Of a DNA stretch of 64,000 bases, positions 11,584 to 23,643 are shown piece after piece. Position 1 is the stretch's first letter. Each line of letters starts with the position of its first letter. Location: contig ARYC01000113.1 in assembly GCA_000711775.1 (NCBI GenBank), positions 62,001-126,000 on the forward strand, given 5' to 3'. The DNA comes from Oxytricha trifallax. Its lineage: Eukaryota > Ciliophora > Spirotrichea > Sporadotrichida > Oxytrichidae. A model generated the notes under the pieces. That model was not told where the DNA came from, ran no database searches, and saw nothing but the letters and a program-made list of their open reading frames with translations. The position numbers and the translations under genes were made by a program.

Positions 11584-12960
11584 AATGAATGAATCAGTAA
11601 TAAAAATTTAGATTTATAATTTTAGGCAACATATAAAAATTTACAGTTAAAAAACACCATGGACAACTCCGCAAATTAATATTTTAATATATTGTTTATT
11701 TTATTAGTCACCAGATCAGAAAGTGATTATAGATTAATTTTGAAATTCTTATATAAAAAAGTTGAGATTAATATTAATTTAGAATCTGAAGGATAAGAAG
11801 GTTATTAACCATTAGTACTAATTTTATATAAAATTAAAAATATTTATATATAATTTGTTATATAATAAATATTGTAAGAGATAGTTATAATTAATTGAAA
11901 AATTTTAATTTATTAAAATAATTAAAAATAATAATAATGATAAATACCTATATAGAACTTATAAATAATTATTAAAGTAAATAAATTAGCTTAATATGTA
12001 CATGATCTATTTAATTTAAATTAATTAATATTCTTATTTATTTTATTTTTAATTAAATTTATATAAATACTTTAATCCTAATTTATTATATATTATTTAG
12101 GGAATAAAAAAAGGGGACATGGAGAAATAAGAATTAAAAATTCTAAAAATATTTAATACTATAAAATTCTAATTTATAGCGAGTTTGCCAAATAATGACT
12201 TCTTAAGAAAAAACGAAATATTTATTTTATACGAAATAGATTTTATTGAGAGTCTTTCTTAGTACACAAAATTTAAATTTAATTCTGAGAAATATAAAAC
12301 TTTAAAGTCATCAAGAATTTAATAATTTAATATTGTGAGATAGTCTTGAAACTATAACAACAAAATCAAATTAATGAATAATAAAATAAGAGGGCATTTG
12401 ATCATTAAATTTCAAATCAATATAATCCTATAAAAAAAATGATATGAAATTTGATGAATAATATTTATTTAGAAATATATTATGAATTTTTAAGCAAAAA
12501 TATAATTAATAGGATGATGAAATTGATATTTTTAAACATCAATTTTATGAAAGAATATCTGACTGAGAAAAAAACTGTTCTTAAAGTGATTTCTAAATGT
12601 AAACGATTCTGCATTCCTTTGTGTTTTAATATGAGGACAATCTTAAAGTCAATCAACTTGAAGAAGTTTTAAACTATTATTTCCTTTCTTATAGAGCAAA
12701 TTTAATTCAGATATTATTTGTCAATAATTAGTTAGCCTGCTAAACCAAAGCCCTAATCTTCTTATTAAAATCCTATCTAAAAAACTGCGCAGTTGAAGAT
12801 TTTATAAAATATATACAGAAAAGCTTCTTAAGGCTATAGGTGCCTTTTAACAGGATAATAAAGATTGTATAAGTTATAAACAAAATGATCATTTTATTTG
12901 AGCTTTTAAGTTATTTATTATTCCAAAATATTTAAAACAATATAATATTCACTCTCTTTG
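11584..12960 (+). CDS. Candidate germline gene with several segments, unknown function
   Basis: A run of + strand frames: 11584-11700 starts MNESVIKIQIYNFRQHIKIY and includes TPWTTPQ. About 11705-11850 continues in another frame (SDYRLILKFLYKKVEININ, then LESEGQEGYQPLVLILYK). 12100-12430 contains ASLPNNDFLRKNEIFILYE and one TGA. 12451-12672 contains KEYLTEKKTVLKVISKCKRF. 12670-12960 contains NNQLACQTKALIFLLKSYL and NCAVEDFIKYIQKSFLRLQ. Frame switches between islands fit IES interruptions, but I could not prove pointers. No family recognised; rich in hydrophobic and basic helices. Confidence 0.35.
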
Positions 12961-13944
12961 AATTTCCTTCTTAAATTATAATTTAATTCTAAATGCAATA
13001 TAAATAAATTAATTAAAATCCAATTGATTTTAATAATCATGAAAATTGGAAAGATAAAATTTAATTTTATAATAAATATTTTAAGGATATTTTTTATTAT
13101 AAATTAATTTAATGTTATATCTTTAAATTTCTTTATAAAATGAACTGATAAATAAACAATTAATATATATAAAACTTTCAATATTATATTAAATTATGTA
13201 TTATTATATTCATATTAACATGAATAAATGAAGATTCTTAAATTAAGACAGGGACCTTTTAGATCACAATTTAATAAATACTTTATTCAATGTATTTTAA
13301 TTCTATTTAAGGACAATTCTATTATAAATTTACAAATAATAATATATTTTAAATAATTCAAAATTGAATTAAACTTTAATCTAAAATTCAATTTTTATTT
13401 TATATTAAAATATTAATTATATAATCATAATTTCTATATTAATTAAAACTATATATATTGCAATATATTAAAAAATCAAAGAGAGGAAAGTTAATGAAAA
13501 GCTTGTTTTCTAGATTATTATCTAATGAAATTCCTTCATAATTTATTTGTATTCTATAGATTAAACTAAACTAAATTATAAATAATTTAAAGTCAGATTT
13601 ATTCTAACATTTTTCTTCATATAAAAAAACAAAATATAGTTATAAATAACCCAACTGATGATTAACGGGCATTTTAAATTATTATATAAATAAAATGTTT
13701 TGAAATAAAATAAATTCAAATTGTTAATAAAATAGATATTTTAATTCATTTATACCTTATATGTTAACCTTTATATTTTCTTTTTTATTAATTAATTGAT
13801 AACATATTTATTTTAGCATTTTTTATTAATATAAATCTGAATTTCATTTATTTCAATGATTAAAAAACAATTTTTTTAATTAATATTTTTATAATAAACT
13901 TATTTATCTAATTAAGATAAGTATTAGTAGATATTTAAGTTTAC

Positions 13945-15175
13945 TAATATCATTCAATTGGTGGTTGGAAAGCATGAATTCCTTAATATTACTAGATATT
14001 TTGTCTAAACTCTATTGTTATTTTAGTGTCTAAGGATCAGGAGCATTTTCATAAAACTTCTTTTGCTCTTCAAGCAACCCAATTTAGTTTTCGATCAAAC
14101 AATATATTATGATTATATAACTCTTCTTTCAAAATTAAATATGTTTAAATATATTTATATATAATTAAAAAATAAATATATACTAATTATATAATATAAT
14201 GTAATATCAATAATGGTTTAGATAAAATAAAATTTAAAACTTTAATTTAAAAATTAAATTTTATTTTAAAGCATAAATTATATTACGATTAATTTCAATA
14301 TTATATATTAAAAATCAAATTCGAACAAAAAGAAAAAAAGAGAATAAAGACTATTTATTGAACGAAGTTGAATATAAAAATAATAAATTTATAAGTCAAT
14401 AATATGTTTAATTAAGTTCAGTTGTAATTTAAAAATTATGTTGAATCAGAAAAATACACATCCAATCTTTTAATCTACTATAAAATATTCATTAAAAACC
14501 TCAAAAATATTTCAAAATCTAACACTCAAATAATATATAATAAATGAATATCAAATGTGGATATAACTATTTCATTATATATTTTTTAATTAATTTCTGC
14601 TTTAAAATGAAGTTATAGTTTCTATTTTTTAAATTTAATATTTTATATTAAAAAAAATTTAATATATTCGCTATATGTTAAATTTGATATATCTTTAATA
14701 AATATTATATTACAAAACTTTAATATAATTTAAATTTATTATTACATAAAAAATTGAATTTTTATTATATAGGGATTATAAGAAATATAAAATGCACTAA
14801 CACCAACGATTAAATGCAAATATATAAAAGTCAAGTGAGTTTTCAGTGAGTAAATTTATCATAATCTCCGTTGTCCTTCTTGTCATCTTGGCTTTTCATA
14901 CCAAGCAATTTTTATTATATTTAAAATAATATTTAAATATAAAGAATTCAATTTATTTTGAATTGAGATACAATTACAGCAATTTTAATGTTAAAATTAC
15001 ATTAATTTAAGAAATTTCTGTCTTTAATTAAAAAATGACCTAGACTAAAACAGTTATTTACCAATTTTTTCAAGCTTATTTTATTATCAATTCATATTAA
15101 GATAATATAACTTTATTATTTTCAAATATAAGAATACTATTTTATTTGAAATTTATTAAAATTTAAAGTAAATAA
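13945..15175 (+). CDS. Three candidate coding islands, one with a membrane helix
   Basis: 13945-14150 reads VVGKHEFLNITRYFVQTLL and continues with SIFIKLLLLFKQPNLVFDQ without a stop. 14795-14925 contains a hydrophobic helix, SVSKFIIISVVLLVILAFHT, which looks like a signal anchor or transmembrane segment. 15000-15175 includes KMTQTKTVIYQFFQAYFIIN. All are on + and could extend the 11.6-13.0 kb locus. Function unknown. Confidence 0.33.
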
Positions 15176-15591
15176 TATATTAATTTAAATATAAATTTAT
15201 AAGTATTTTGATAAATAAACAGTAAACATTATTTATAATTTTCTGCTTTAATATAAATTAAGTAAATATATAAAATAAAGCCTGATTTTAGAGATAATTT
15301 AATATAAAGGTTTTAATATTAGAAGATTGTTTCAAAGCTATTAGAATTAATTTAGTAATTTAGTTATTTTAATATTATATTAATCAAATAGCCTTATATA
15401 TTAATATATAGTTAATAATATATGTGAATATATTAAAATCTTATTTTAATTTAATATTCAAGTATTAAAATTTTATGATTAAATAAAATAAATTTAAAAA
15501 TGTTATTAAAAAAAAACTTTAATAGGCTGAAGAAAAAGTAATTAGTAAATTGAATACTCATATAGATAATAGATAGATGAATTATATAATA

Positions 15592-16170
15592 TACAAATTC
15601 ATTTTAGTTCAAATCAATTGTCAATTTTACTCTCTTTTTAACTTTACTTGAATTCATATCCTATCTTAATCTATCAATCCAGTCTATCGATTAGTAGCTC
15701 AACTATATTATTTCCTATCCTAATTATATATGGCGTTGATAATGATTTTCATTAAGCAAAAAGCTTTCCTTTCTTTTTTAGCTTATTAAATCTGCCTAGA
15801 GAATACCCTTCATAATTTAAAGTTGATGGTCTCTAATATAAAAGATCCCTTTTTCCCTTAGATTGAAAATCTTAGGGAACATCTGTTGATATAGTATTTG
15901 ATATTTTTCTTAGTTTTATTTCATTATGAATTTATTATTTTATAAGAACTATGACAATGACAAATTAAGTTCTTAAAGGAATTCAGTTAAATCTTATGAA
16001 TTTTCTGAGTGCCAACAAACTCTTAGAATAAGTTGGCCTTGTCAAGATTTTACTATTTGATACTTTTAAATTCATAATTCAAGATTAACTTTTGAACTTA
16101 TCTTATTCTTTTAGAATTTAGAAACTGAAACTGCCTAACCTTCATTGATTGGAATGAAGCACCCAAAATT
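15592..16170 (-). CDS. Candidate coding segment of ~190 codons, unknown function
   Basis: One minus-strand frame stays open for about 580 bp apart from two TGAs at 16072-16074 and 16042-16044, with lower A+T than the flanks. It reads as a helical, Gln-rich protein: VCWHSENSQDLTEFLQELN, YQQMFPKIFNLREKGIFYIR, DLISQKRKESFLLNENHYQ, QSIDWIDRLRQDMNSSKVKK. Two Trp codons are TGG. The TGAs, close together near the upstream end, may mark an undetected IES, decay of the gene, or a wrong frame there. No domain recognised. Confidence 0.45.
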
Positions 16171-17182
16171 GAAAACATATATAATTATATTAAAGTATTT
16201 CATTGAATTTAGGATTGTATACATATTATTAGATATAAACAAATTTTATACAAACTAAATGTAATTTAAAAAATAAATAATTTTTAATAAAAAAATTATC
16301 ATAACCAATCTATGCAACTGAATATATTAAAATCATTAATTAAGTCATACTAAACTTATAATGATAAGATTAGTTTAGAATATAAATTTTATTAAGTTTT
16401 AAGAGTCTATTTAATTTTCCTCTAAAAAAATTATAACATATATTTTCATAAAAAATTAAATAAATATCAAATTTACTTATTTATTTTTATTCTTGAAGAA
16501 TATAGGCTCATTTAAATTGAACTTTAATAAAACTTGAATTTAATAATAATATATTTCAGTTAAACAATAATAATTATATTAAATTTATGAAATCACCTTA
16601 TATGATATATACAATTTCTTTCATGATATACCATAAAGAGTTTACCGAATCATAATTTTATTTTATGTCATTCATGACAATCAGACAAATAAATAAAATT
16701 CTGACCTTGTAATAGATAGATTAATTTTTAGTTTTTTACTATATAATTTTTATTTTTATGTTAAATTTATTTGTTTTATACTTAAACATGACAATTTACA
16801 CAAGTCATTTTATTTTAAGTATTACATATTGTGTCAAGATTGATTTTATAAAATGATAAATATATAATTTATTGAATGAATATTAGCATTAATAATTTTA
16901 GTCGTAGGTCAAATGATTGCTTTGAGTAAAAATAAATTATTTAAATTAATTTATAAATTTGCATTAAACTTTTATTCAACTTATTTTAAATATTGAAAAA
17001 CTTTTAAAATTTATTGATAAATGCTTATTTATTGATTAATTCAGAAATATCTAATTAGTGTTTAAAATATATAATCTTTTCTTATGTTATAATTTTAATC
17101 AAATTAAATGGACTATATATATATATTTTAATTTAGTAAAATAATTTGAAATAATTGAAAATTAAGGCATCTATAAAATTGA
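16171..17182. other. AT-rich spacer
   Basis: No coding island, inverted repeat or GC-rich patch seen. Likely eliminated germline spacer. Confidence 0.4.
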
Positions 17183-17650
17183 ATGAAAAGTGTTCTAGAG
17201 AGTAATAGTGCAGAATCATAAAAAGATAATTCTAATAATATTAATAACTAAGGCAGCAACTGTTATTATTTTAAAAACAAATATATATGGGAAATAAAAA
17301 TATAATGCTCCAAAAGAAGCAAACTCTATAAACAAGCCACTATGCTAATTTTAATAAAGTATGACAATAAAGTTCACAAAAAACCTAAAAAAGCTAAAAT
17401 AATAATTCATATTAAGAAATCACTAATTATATTTCTGAATTTTTCAATGAGGATTATTTTCTTTAAAAAAACTTAAGCAAGAATGAATGACGATAAAGAT
17501 TACAGGTATTTTAAATTATAAGATAAACTAGGAAATAAGACTTATAAAGATGTCATAGAACAACTGAGAAAAAAATAGCAAAGCTTATTTAGAAATAATA
17601 CTTTTAATATAATTCATATTTTTGAATAAAAGTAAATATAACTTAGTTTA
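17183..17650 (+). CDS. Unknown basic protein, ~156 codons, possible first exon or segment
   Basis: Opens with ATG at 17183 and runs without TGA into AT-rich DNA, so the 3' boundary near 17650 is set by composition. TAA/TAG must be Gln. The start is hydrophilic (MKSVLESNSAESQKDNSNNI) and the middle very basic (KVHKKPKKAKIIIHIKKSL). The end is KDYRYFKLQDKLGNKTYKD and then a Gln-rich helix (EQLRKKQQSLF). The Asn/Lys-rich composition is typical of ciliate proteins but also of chance translation of AT-rich DNA. No family recognised; it may be the 5' segment of a macronuclear gene or a germline-limited gene. Confidence 0.42.
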
Positions 17651-18114
17651 TAATTATATTTTAAATATATATATATATATATAATATTATAAGTTTTTCT
17701 GATTCACTTAAATTTTATATTTTATTAATTATAATAAAATAAATAATTGGTAATTAATCGAAAGTTACAAGATTATAAAATAGTTTTCTTTAATTAAAAC
17801 AAATTAATAATTACATTAAATTCTTGAAATTCAATTTTTTGGAGTTGAAAAATTAAATATTTTAATTTTCGGTATTATTAATTTAGTCATGACTATTACC
17901 CTTTGTTAATGTCATTTATATTTAATTAGCATATAATTATATATATATTAATGGTAAAATATTTCATAAAATTTATTAAATAATAGTAATTAAGGCTTTG
18001 TATTTTGATTATTAAATTAAATACCATAATAATACTTTTTATTTTGCATCAGAGATAAATTATTTTTATTAGTGGGAATTATTTTTATTAGAATTTAAAA
18101 AACAATTCATTAAA

Positions 18115-18330
18115 TTTTAGAGACAAGACTCAATCGAAAAAATAATATTGCTTTCCTTGAAGGTCCTTTAAGAATAATAATACCTATAATATATTCGCAT
18201 TAAAAGACAAGTATCTTAAAATGGTATATTAATATAATAATACTAATAATCTAATAGCTTTCAGCAATAAATGTTCTAGAAATAAAAAATTATCAAAATC
18301 CAACTATAATATATTTCAGAAATGAATTTA
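18115..18330 (+). CDS. Candidate coding island, unknown
   Basis: On + this reads ETRLNRKNNIAFLEGPLRII, then a hydrophobic stretch and INVLEIKNYQNPTIIYFRN. No TGA for about 70 codons and a mild drop in A+T. It could belong with the 17183-17650 segment upstream. No recognised domain. Confidence 0.3.
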
Positions 18331-18514
18331 ATTACATTTAATTTATTAAGATATTTTTATCTGATCAAACATTTAAAACTTTATTTATTCTTTATTGTGG
18401 GTGATGATTTAAATTCATTTATTTTTTAATTCAACATGCAATATTAAATATTATTCAAATAAATCTAACATTGCCATTTAACATTTTTTTCACAGAACTA
18501 TAATTTGAACATAG

Positions 18515-18730
18515 AGGGAGAATCTAAGCATGGGAAAAATATTTATAAAAAATGTGGATAGGTGTTAAAAAATTTTTTCTTCTATGACATAAAATCATAA
18601 GCCGGTGCTTGATTTTTTCTCTATAAGGATACCCCATTTAAAATATCGTTTAATAGGAACTTTCTTTCATTAGGCTTTAAATTTGAACTCCTTCATGACA
18701 TTTATATAAATTGACGAACATGTTAAAATC
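18515..18730. repeat. Decayed half-copy of the G-run foldback family E
   Basis: Contains the order of landmarks seen in the family E elements at 25707 and 41076: a G-rich start followed by TCTAAG, then CCGGTGC, ACCCCATTTAAA and GAACTCCTTCATGA. No opposite arm is found, so it is a truncated, diverged copy. Confidence 0.55.
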
Positions 18731-18929
18731 ATAAATCTTCCAAAGATATTTATTTCTTTGGGATCAAATAATTGATTTCATTTTAGAAAAAGAATATATT
18801 TTTAATTATATATATGTCCCATAGATAATACTAAAATATAGTCTATTCTCCTTCGACTCATATAACTCTCTACAATATTCTTTCTTGACCTTTAATATCA
18901 TTTGATTATTATCTAAAATATATCAATAT

Positions 18930-19190
18930 TTGTTAAAAAAAAAATACATAACTTTTGATGGATTTATGATTTTAATATCTATTAAAATGTCACTTATGTT
19001 GTTTGATATTTTATTAAGGAGTCAAAATAAAGAGTTTGATGATAAAAATATCGTAAAAAATGATATTTTTCATGAGAACGTGGTCTTAGAGAGAATATTT
19101 TTTATTTTGCATCCCAAAAGTAATAAATATTAATTTGATTTAATTACGTTTATTTAATTTTCAAATCAAAATTTTAAAAAATTGTAAATT
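18930..19190 (+). CDS. Candidate coding island, unknown
   Basis: Open from an ATG at 18930 (KKYITFDGFMILISIKM, SQNKEFDDKNIVKND, VVLERIFFILHPKSNKYQ), reading on through a TAA as Gln. Less AT-biased than its flanks. The preceding 18840-18930 is also open on + and may be part of it. Function unknown. Confidence 0.3.
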
Positions 19191-19511
19191 ATAATTTTAA
19201 AAATTTATTTTAAGTAAGTTTAATTTTTTTGCTGAAAACTAATTACAAAATCTTTATTTTTTGGAAGATTATATCAATTAATTAATTAATAATTTACTTT
19301 TTAAAATACAATAATTTTCAATAAAAATGAATATTAGTGTTTAATTTATTATTTTATAACAAATTGTTAATGCAGATTTTGCTAAAGCTGCAATTAAAGA
19401 ATAATTTAATGTTTTTAAGTAAAATTGTATAAAATAATATTTTTTTATATAATATATATTTTATTATAAATTTACAATTTAATAATAATATCTTTAATAA
19501 TAATTTTATTG

Positions 19512-19907
19512 ATGGTCAAGCTAAGAGAGAAATACTTTCATGATGATATAAAAATCAATGTTATATCAGAAAATAAGATTTTCTTCTTTTCTGCCTTTTT
19601 ACCAAATCATGAAAAGTCTAAATTACTTGTAAAAATCAATGAATGATCGTATCCTAGCAATTTAATTTAATTGCACCAGTTTATTGACATTAAACTTAAT
19701 AAAAATTTAAGTTTTGATTAATCAAGGAGTCTCTCTATCCAGAAGCTAAGGAAGTCTCACTTCATTCCAGCATAATAATCATTCATAAAAAATTTTGAAC
19801 TTGACAATATAAATTAATAACAGAACGAGTTCTAAAGAAAAGTGAAGAAATTGATGGAACATTTCGAGAAGATAACCTTATTCCTCAGAGAATCATTAAA
19901 CTTATGA
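19512..19907 (+). CDS. Unknown protein of 131 codons with one internal TGA
   Basis: ATG at 19512 to TGA at 19905-19907, among the least AT-rich unassigned stretches of the window. It reads MVKLREKYFHDDIKINVISE, FFFSAFLPNHEKSKLLVKI, then a TGA at 19644-19646, and continues in the same frame as SYPSNLIQLHQFIDIKLNKN, SRSLSIQKLRKSHFIPAQQ and KVKKLMEHFEKITLFLRESL. Because both sides are well formed in one frame with no AT-rich gap, the TGA is either a disabling mutation or is read as an amino acid. No family recognised; the charged C-terminal helix may be a coiled coil. Confidence 0.48.
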
Positions 19908-21543
19908 TAAAATGTAAATATTATATCTTCCTTTCTCATAATATCATATTATTTTCTTAAAAATATAATATATAAAAATATATTTAAGAAAAGGATATAA
20001 TAAACTACATAAGAGGTAAATTTAAAATTTAATTAGTTGCTTTTTTTAGATAGCAAATAATTGAAAATATAATAGTTATTTAACTAATTAATATAATCAA
20101 ACATAAATAATTATAAGCATGAAAATAAAGGATCAGGAGTTACTAAATTTTATTATAAAAACTTAAAAAAATAAATGATAGATTATCTCAAAAATTATTA
20201 GTATAATTTAATTCCAAAAGATGTTGAAATTCAAATATCTGAGCCATTTTTGCTAAAATTCTTTTGAATAAAAACTAATTTAATAGAATAAATTAAATAC
20301 ATAATATTCATATAATAATTTTTATGTTGATTATAAATAGTCAAACTTCACCCAAATTTAATAAGCATTAATTTAAAGATATATTTTTATATTATCTATT
20401 AAAATTTAGAGAAAATCATTTGAACTTTGCAAGATAAAATATGCGAAAGAGAGAATAAGATAGAGCTTTAAACATTTGAGTAATATCATATTAACCTACT
20501 AAATAAATAATATTTTAAAACTGAAGGATTATTTACTATTACATTATAATTAAAAAGAATATGAATTTCGTTAAATATGTTGATCAACTCCAATTATTAA
20601 AAAATATAAATAATATTATTATTAAATATAAATTTAAAGCATCAAAAGAGTATAAGCTTTCATTATCATATATTGATTAATTAATTTTATAATACTATAG
20701 CATATTAAAATAATAAATATTATTAGTAATAATATATAATTTTAATTAAGTTCTTAATTATTAAAAAACTATTAACTATTTAATATTAATCATTAAATCT
20801 ATTTAGAAAAACTTCACTTTTAAAGATATGTATATCAAAGTAAAACTGCTAATAATAAATAATTAATAATAAATTTGTATTAATTTAACTTAAAATGTTA
20901 TGAAATCGATAGCAAGTATATATAAAACTCAAAAAATAAAAAACTTTTACTTCATAAATATATACAACTTAACATTTATATTATTTATAAATATTATATA
21001 AAACAAATTTTAATTCTTGATCTGATAAGATTTTCATAAACAATCTGTAATTAAAGTTTTCTTATATCATATTAATGAATTGATTTTAATAATTTGTTGC
21101 TATTTTCTTTAAATGATTATATCCTAATATTTTTGCATCAAGATTTGGCATTGTCTAAGTCACTAGTATAGTATAAAAATGATACTATATTTAATAATCT
21201 GATATTTCACACTATTCTTAAATCAATTAATGGACAATTTCTAAATTATAATTATTTTTAATTAGGTCAAATAAGGTTTCTCTTGTTTATCATAAGGGAT
21301 ATAATCCTTAATTTAATTAGTTAAAATTTAATCATCATAATAATAATATAAATAATAATTTAAATAATGAAATTTGAATCTAATTATAAATAATAAAAAT
21401 ATAATATTATATTGATTGCTATAATATAGGAAAAAAGGAAATAAAATATGATCTAAAAAAAATTTAGAAACATTTTTTATAGACGAAAAAATAAGAATTG
21501 TCTTCAAAATAATGCTTAAGTGACCCATGTGTGAAACACCTGA
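19908..21543. other. AT-rich spacer with weak coding patches
   Basis: Mostly plain AT. Short patches at about 20118-20290 (MKIKDQELLNFIIKT) and 20400-20460 (RENHLNFARQNMRKREQDR) on + might be coding but are too short to support. Confidence 0.35.
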
Positions 21544-22098
21544 ACGCAAGATATAAAATCATTTACAAAAGCTATAGGAGATCATTTGTCCATTTAATTT
21601 ATATTTGGAAGTTTGTCCAGGGTCAAACCTTTCTTTTTGGCAAAACTGAAATTGCAATATATATTTCCAAAAACACCTGAAAATATTGATTCTAGTCATT
21701 TAGACCTCGCTGAACTCGAATATAACATCAGAATATCCCTATCTATCTTTAAAACGCGGAAAGATATTGGCATTTTAAATTTTATTTTAGGAATTGATGG
21801 TAAATTATTCAATTTAACACTATATACATTAATAATTTTTATCTATTTAATAATTACAATAAGAATATATAGTAAATATATTGTATAAATTTCTTCTTAA
21901 ATTCAAGAATTTTTAATAATTAGCTCGAATAAATCTTAATTTTTTCAAGACTAAAATTATTAATAATATTATGGAATTGTTATTACTTGACAATTAGACC
22001 TTAATCTTCTGGACTATGATTAATTAACATTAAGCATTAAAGTTAATAAAGTTGAGTTAAAAACGAAATAAATTCAAAAAATATAAATATTAATGTGA
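21544..22098 (+). CDS. Unknown protein, one ~184-codon frame with a single internal TGA
   Basis: A + frame closed upstream by TGA (21532-21534 and 21541-21543) and ending in TGA at 22096-22098. It reads SFTKAIGDHLSIQFIFGSLS, VKPFFLAKLKLQYIFPKTPE, SSHLDLAELEYNIRISLSIF, TRKDIGILNFILGIDGK, a more AT-rich hydrophobic stretch at about 21820-21900, then QDQNYQQYYGIVIT, a TGA at 21988-21990, and QLDLNLLDYDQLTLSIKVNK. Alternating hydrophobic/polar residues suggest beta-strands. The AT-rich middle could be an IES. I recognise no family. The position just before two foldback elements gives no clue to function. Confidence 0.47.
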
Positions 22099-22363
22099 GA
22101 TATTGATTGACATTCATTTAGTTTTTTTAAAAATTACTTTATTATCTCAAAATATTATAACTTAAAAAAGAATTAAGTTTAATTCAATTCAAAAATATAA
22201 TTAAAACTTAGAAAGCTTCGTTAATAATTTGATATATAAATTATTGAAACTTTAAAACATAATTATATTATTTATAAAATTAATATATAGAGATCTTTGA
22301 TATATATAAACAATATGAGATGCATAAATAAAATGAGAAAAAAAATATTTAGTTTTTATAAAT

Positions 22364-22790
22364 AATAATATTGTAGAAACACATTTGAACATGGAAAAAT
22401 GATTATAATTATATATAAAATATATGAAATTCGTGGCAGTTAAAGTTGGCCAATTTAAACGATCTTGAGCTCATTTGTTAGGGAATTTAAAAATAGCTGG
22501 ACTTTGTTATTGGCGGTACTATTTTATCACATACCTGGATCGAAATAACTTGACTTTAATTAAACCCTAATAAATTCATTAAATTATACCCTCACATTAA
22601 AGTCAAGTTATTTCAATCCAGGTATGTGATAAAATAGTACCGCCAATAATAAAGTCTAGCTAATTTTGAATTCCCTATCGAATGAGCTCAAGATCGTTTA
22701 AATTGGCCAACTTTAACTGCCACGAATTTTATATATTTTATATATAATTATAATTATTTTTCCATGTTCAAATGTGTTTCTACATTATTA
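22364..22790. repeat. Foldback element, family B (core TTGGCGGTACTATTTTAT)
   Basis: Arms of about 200 bp are near-perfect reverse complements around a short centre at about 22575. The outer end is TTGTAGAAACACATTTGAAC. An inner conserved block contains TTGGCGGTACTATTTTATCA followed by ATACCTGGAT. Shared with 23238-23643 and 57006-57365. No ORF, so it is non-autonomous. Confidence 0.9.
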
Positions 22791-23237
22791 ATTGTTTCTG
22801 TATTTTTTAAATCACTAATTAATTTAACATTAAAACCTATAAATGTGAATTTTTAAAATTATATCAATGAACCTACAAAGTTACATTTTTAAAATGATTG
22901 ATTACTATAAATAATATTATAAATTAAAATTCAAAATCAAAATTTATTAATTTTTATACAATATTTAATATGTAATTAATTTTTGAGAAAATATGCAGAA
23001 ACTGAATATATTTTTATTTATAGTTTAGTCGCATGTTTTTGAATTCACACTTTTGATGAACTAAACCTCATCTATAATTTTATGATCAAGAATATTTGGT
23101 CTAAAAATCTTTTTTTAATTCTAACATATTTTTTATTTATAATAAATAATCGATTCAATCATATTTACATCAAATGTAACTATAAGTTAATATAAAAAAT
23201 ATTTATTTTTAATAAAATAATTAAAATTAAATATCGT
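22791..23237. other. AT-rich DNA between two foldbacks
   Basis: About 450 bp of plain AT sequence between two copies of the same foldback family. No gene or other repeat seen. Confidence 0.4.
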
Positions 23238-23643
23238 TGGAATACATTTGAAATTGGTAAAATCATTCTAATTAAATAATTATTATTCAAAATCTTGGCA
23301 GTTTAAGTCGGCCAATTTAAACAATTTTGGGCTTGTTCGAGAGAGAATTCAAAATTAGCTTTACTTTACTATTGGCGGTACTATTTTATCTCATCCCTCG
23401 AGCGAGTTAACTCGACTTTAATGTTTGGGTATAATTTAATGAATTTAGATGGTTTAATTAAAGTCGAGTTAACTCGCTCGAGGGATGAGTTAAAATAGTA
23501 CCGCCAATGGTAAAGTCAAGCTAATTTTGAATTCTCTCTCGAACAAGTCCAAAATCGTTTAAATTGGCCGACTTAAACTGCCAAGATTTTGAATAATAAT
23601 TATTTAATTAGAATGATTTTACCAATTTCAAATGTATTCCTAC
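23238..23643. repeat. Foldback element, family B, second copy
   Basis: Same architecture as 22364-22790: outer end GGAATACATTTGAAATTGG, then CTTGGCAGTTTAAGTCGGCC, TTGGCGGTACTATTTTAT and CCCTCGAGCGAGTTAACTCG, with the reverse complement following. Arm identity looks very high, which suggests fairly recent activity or conversion. Confidence 0.9.
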
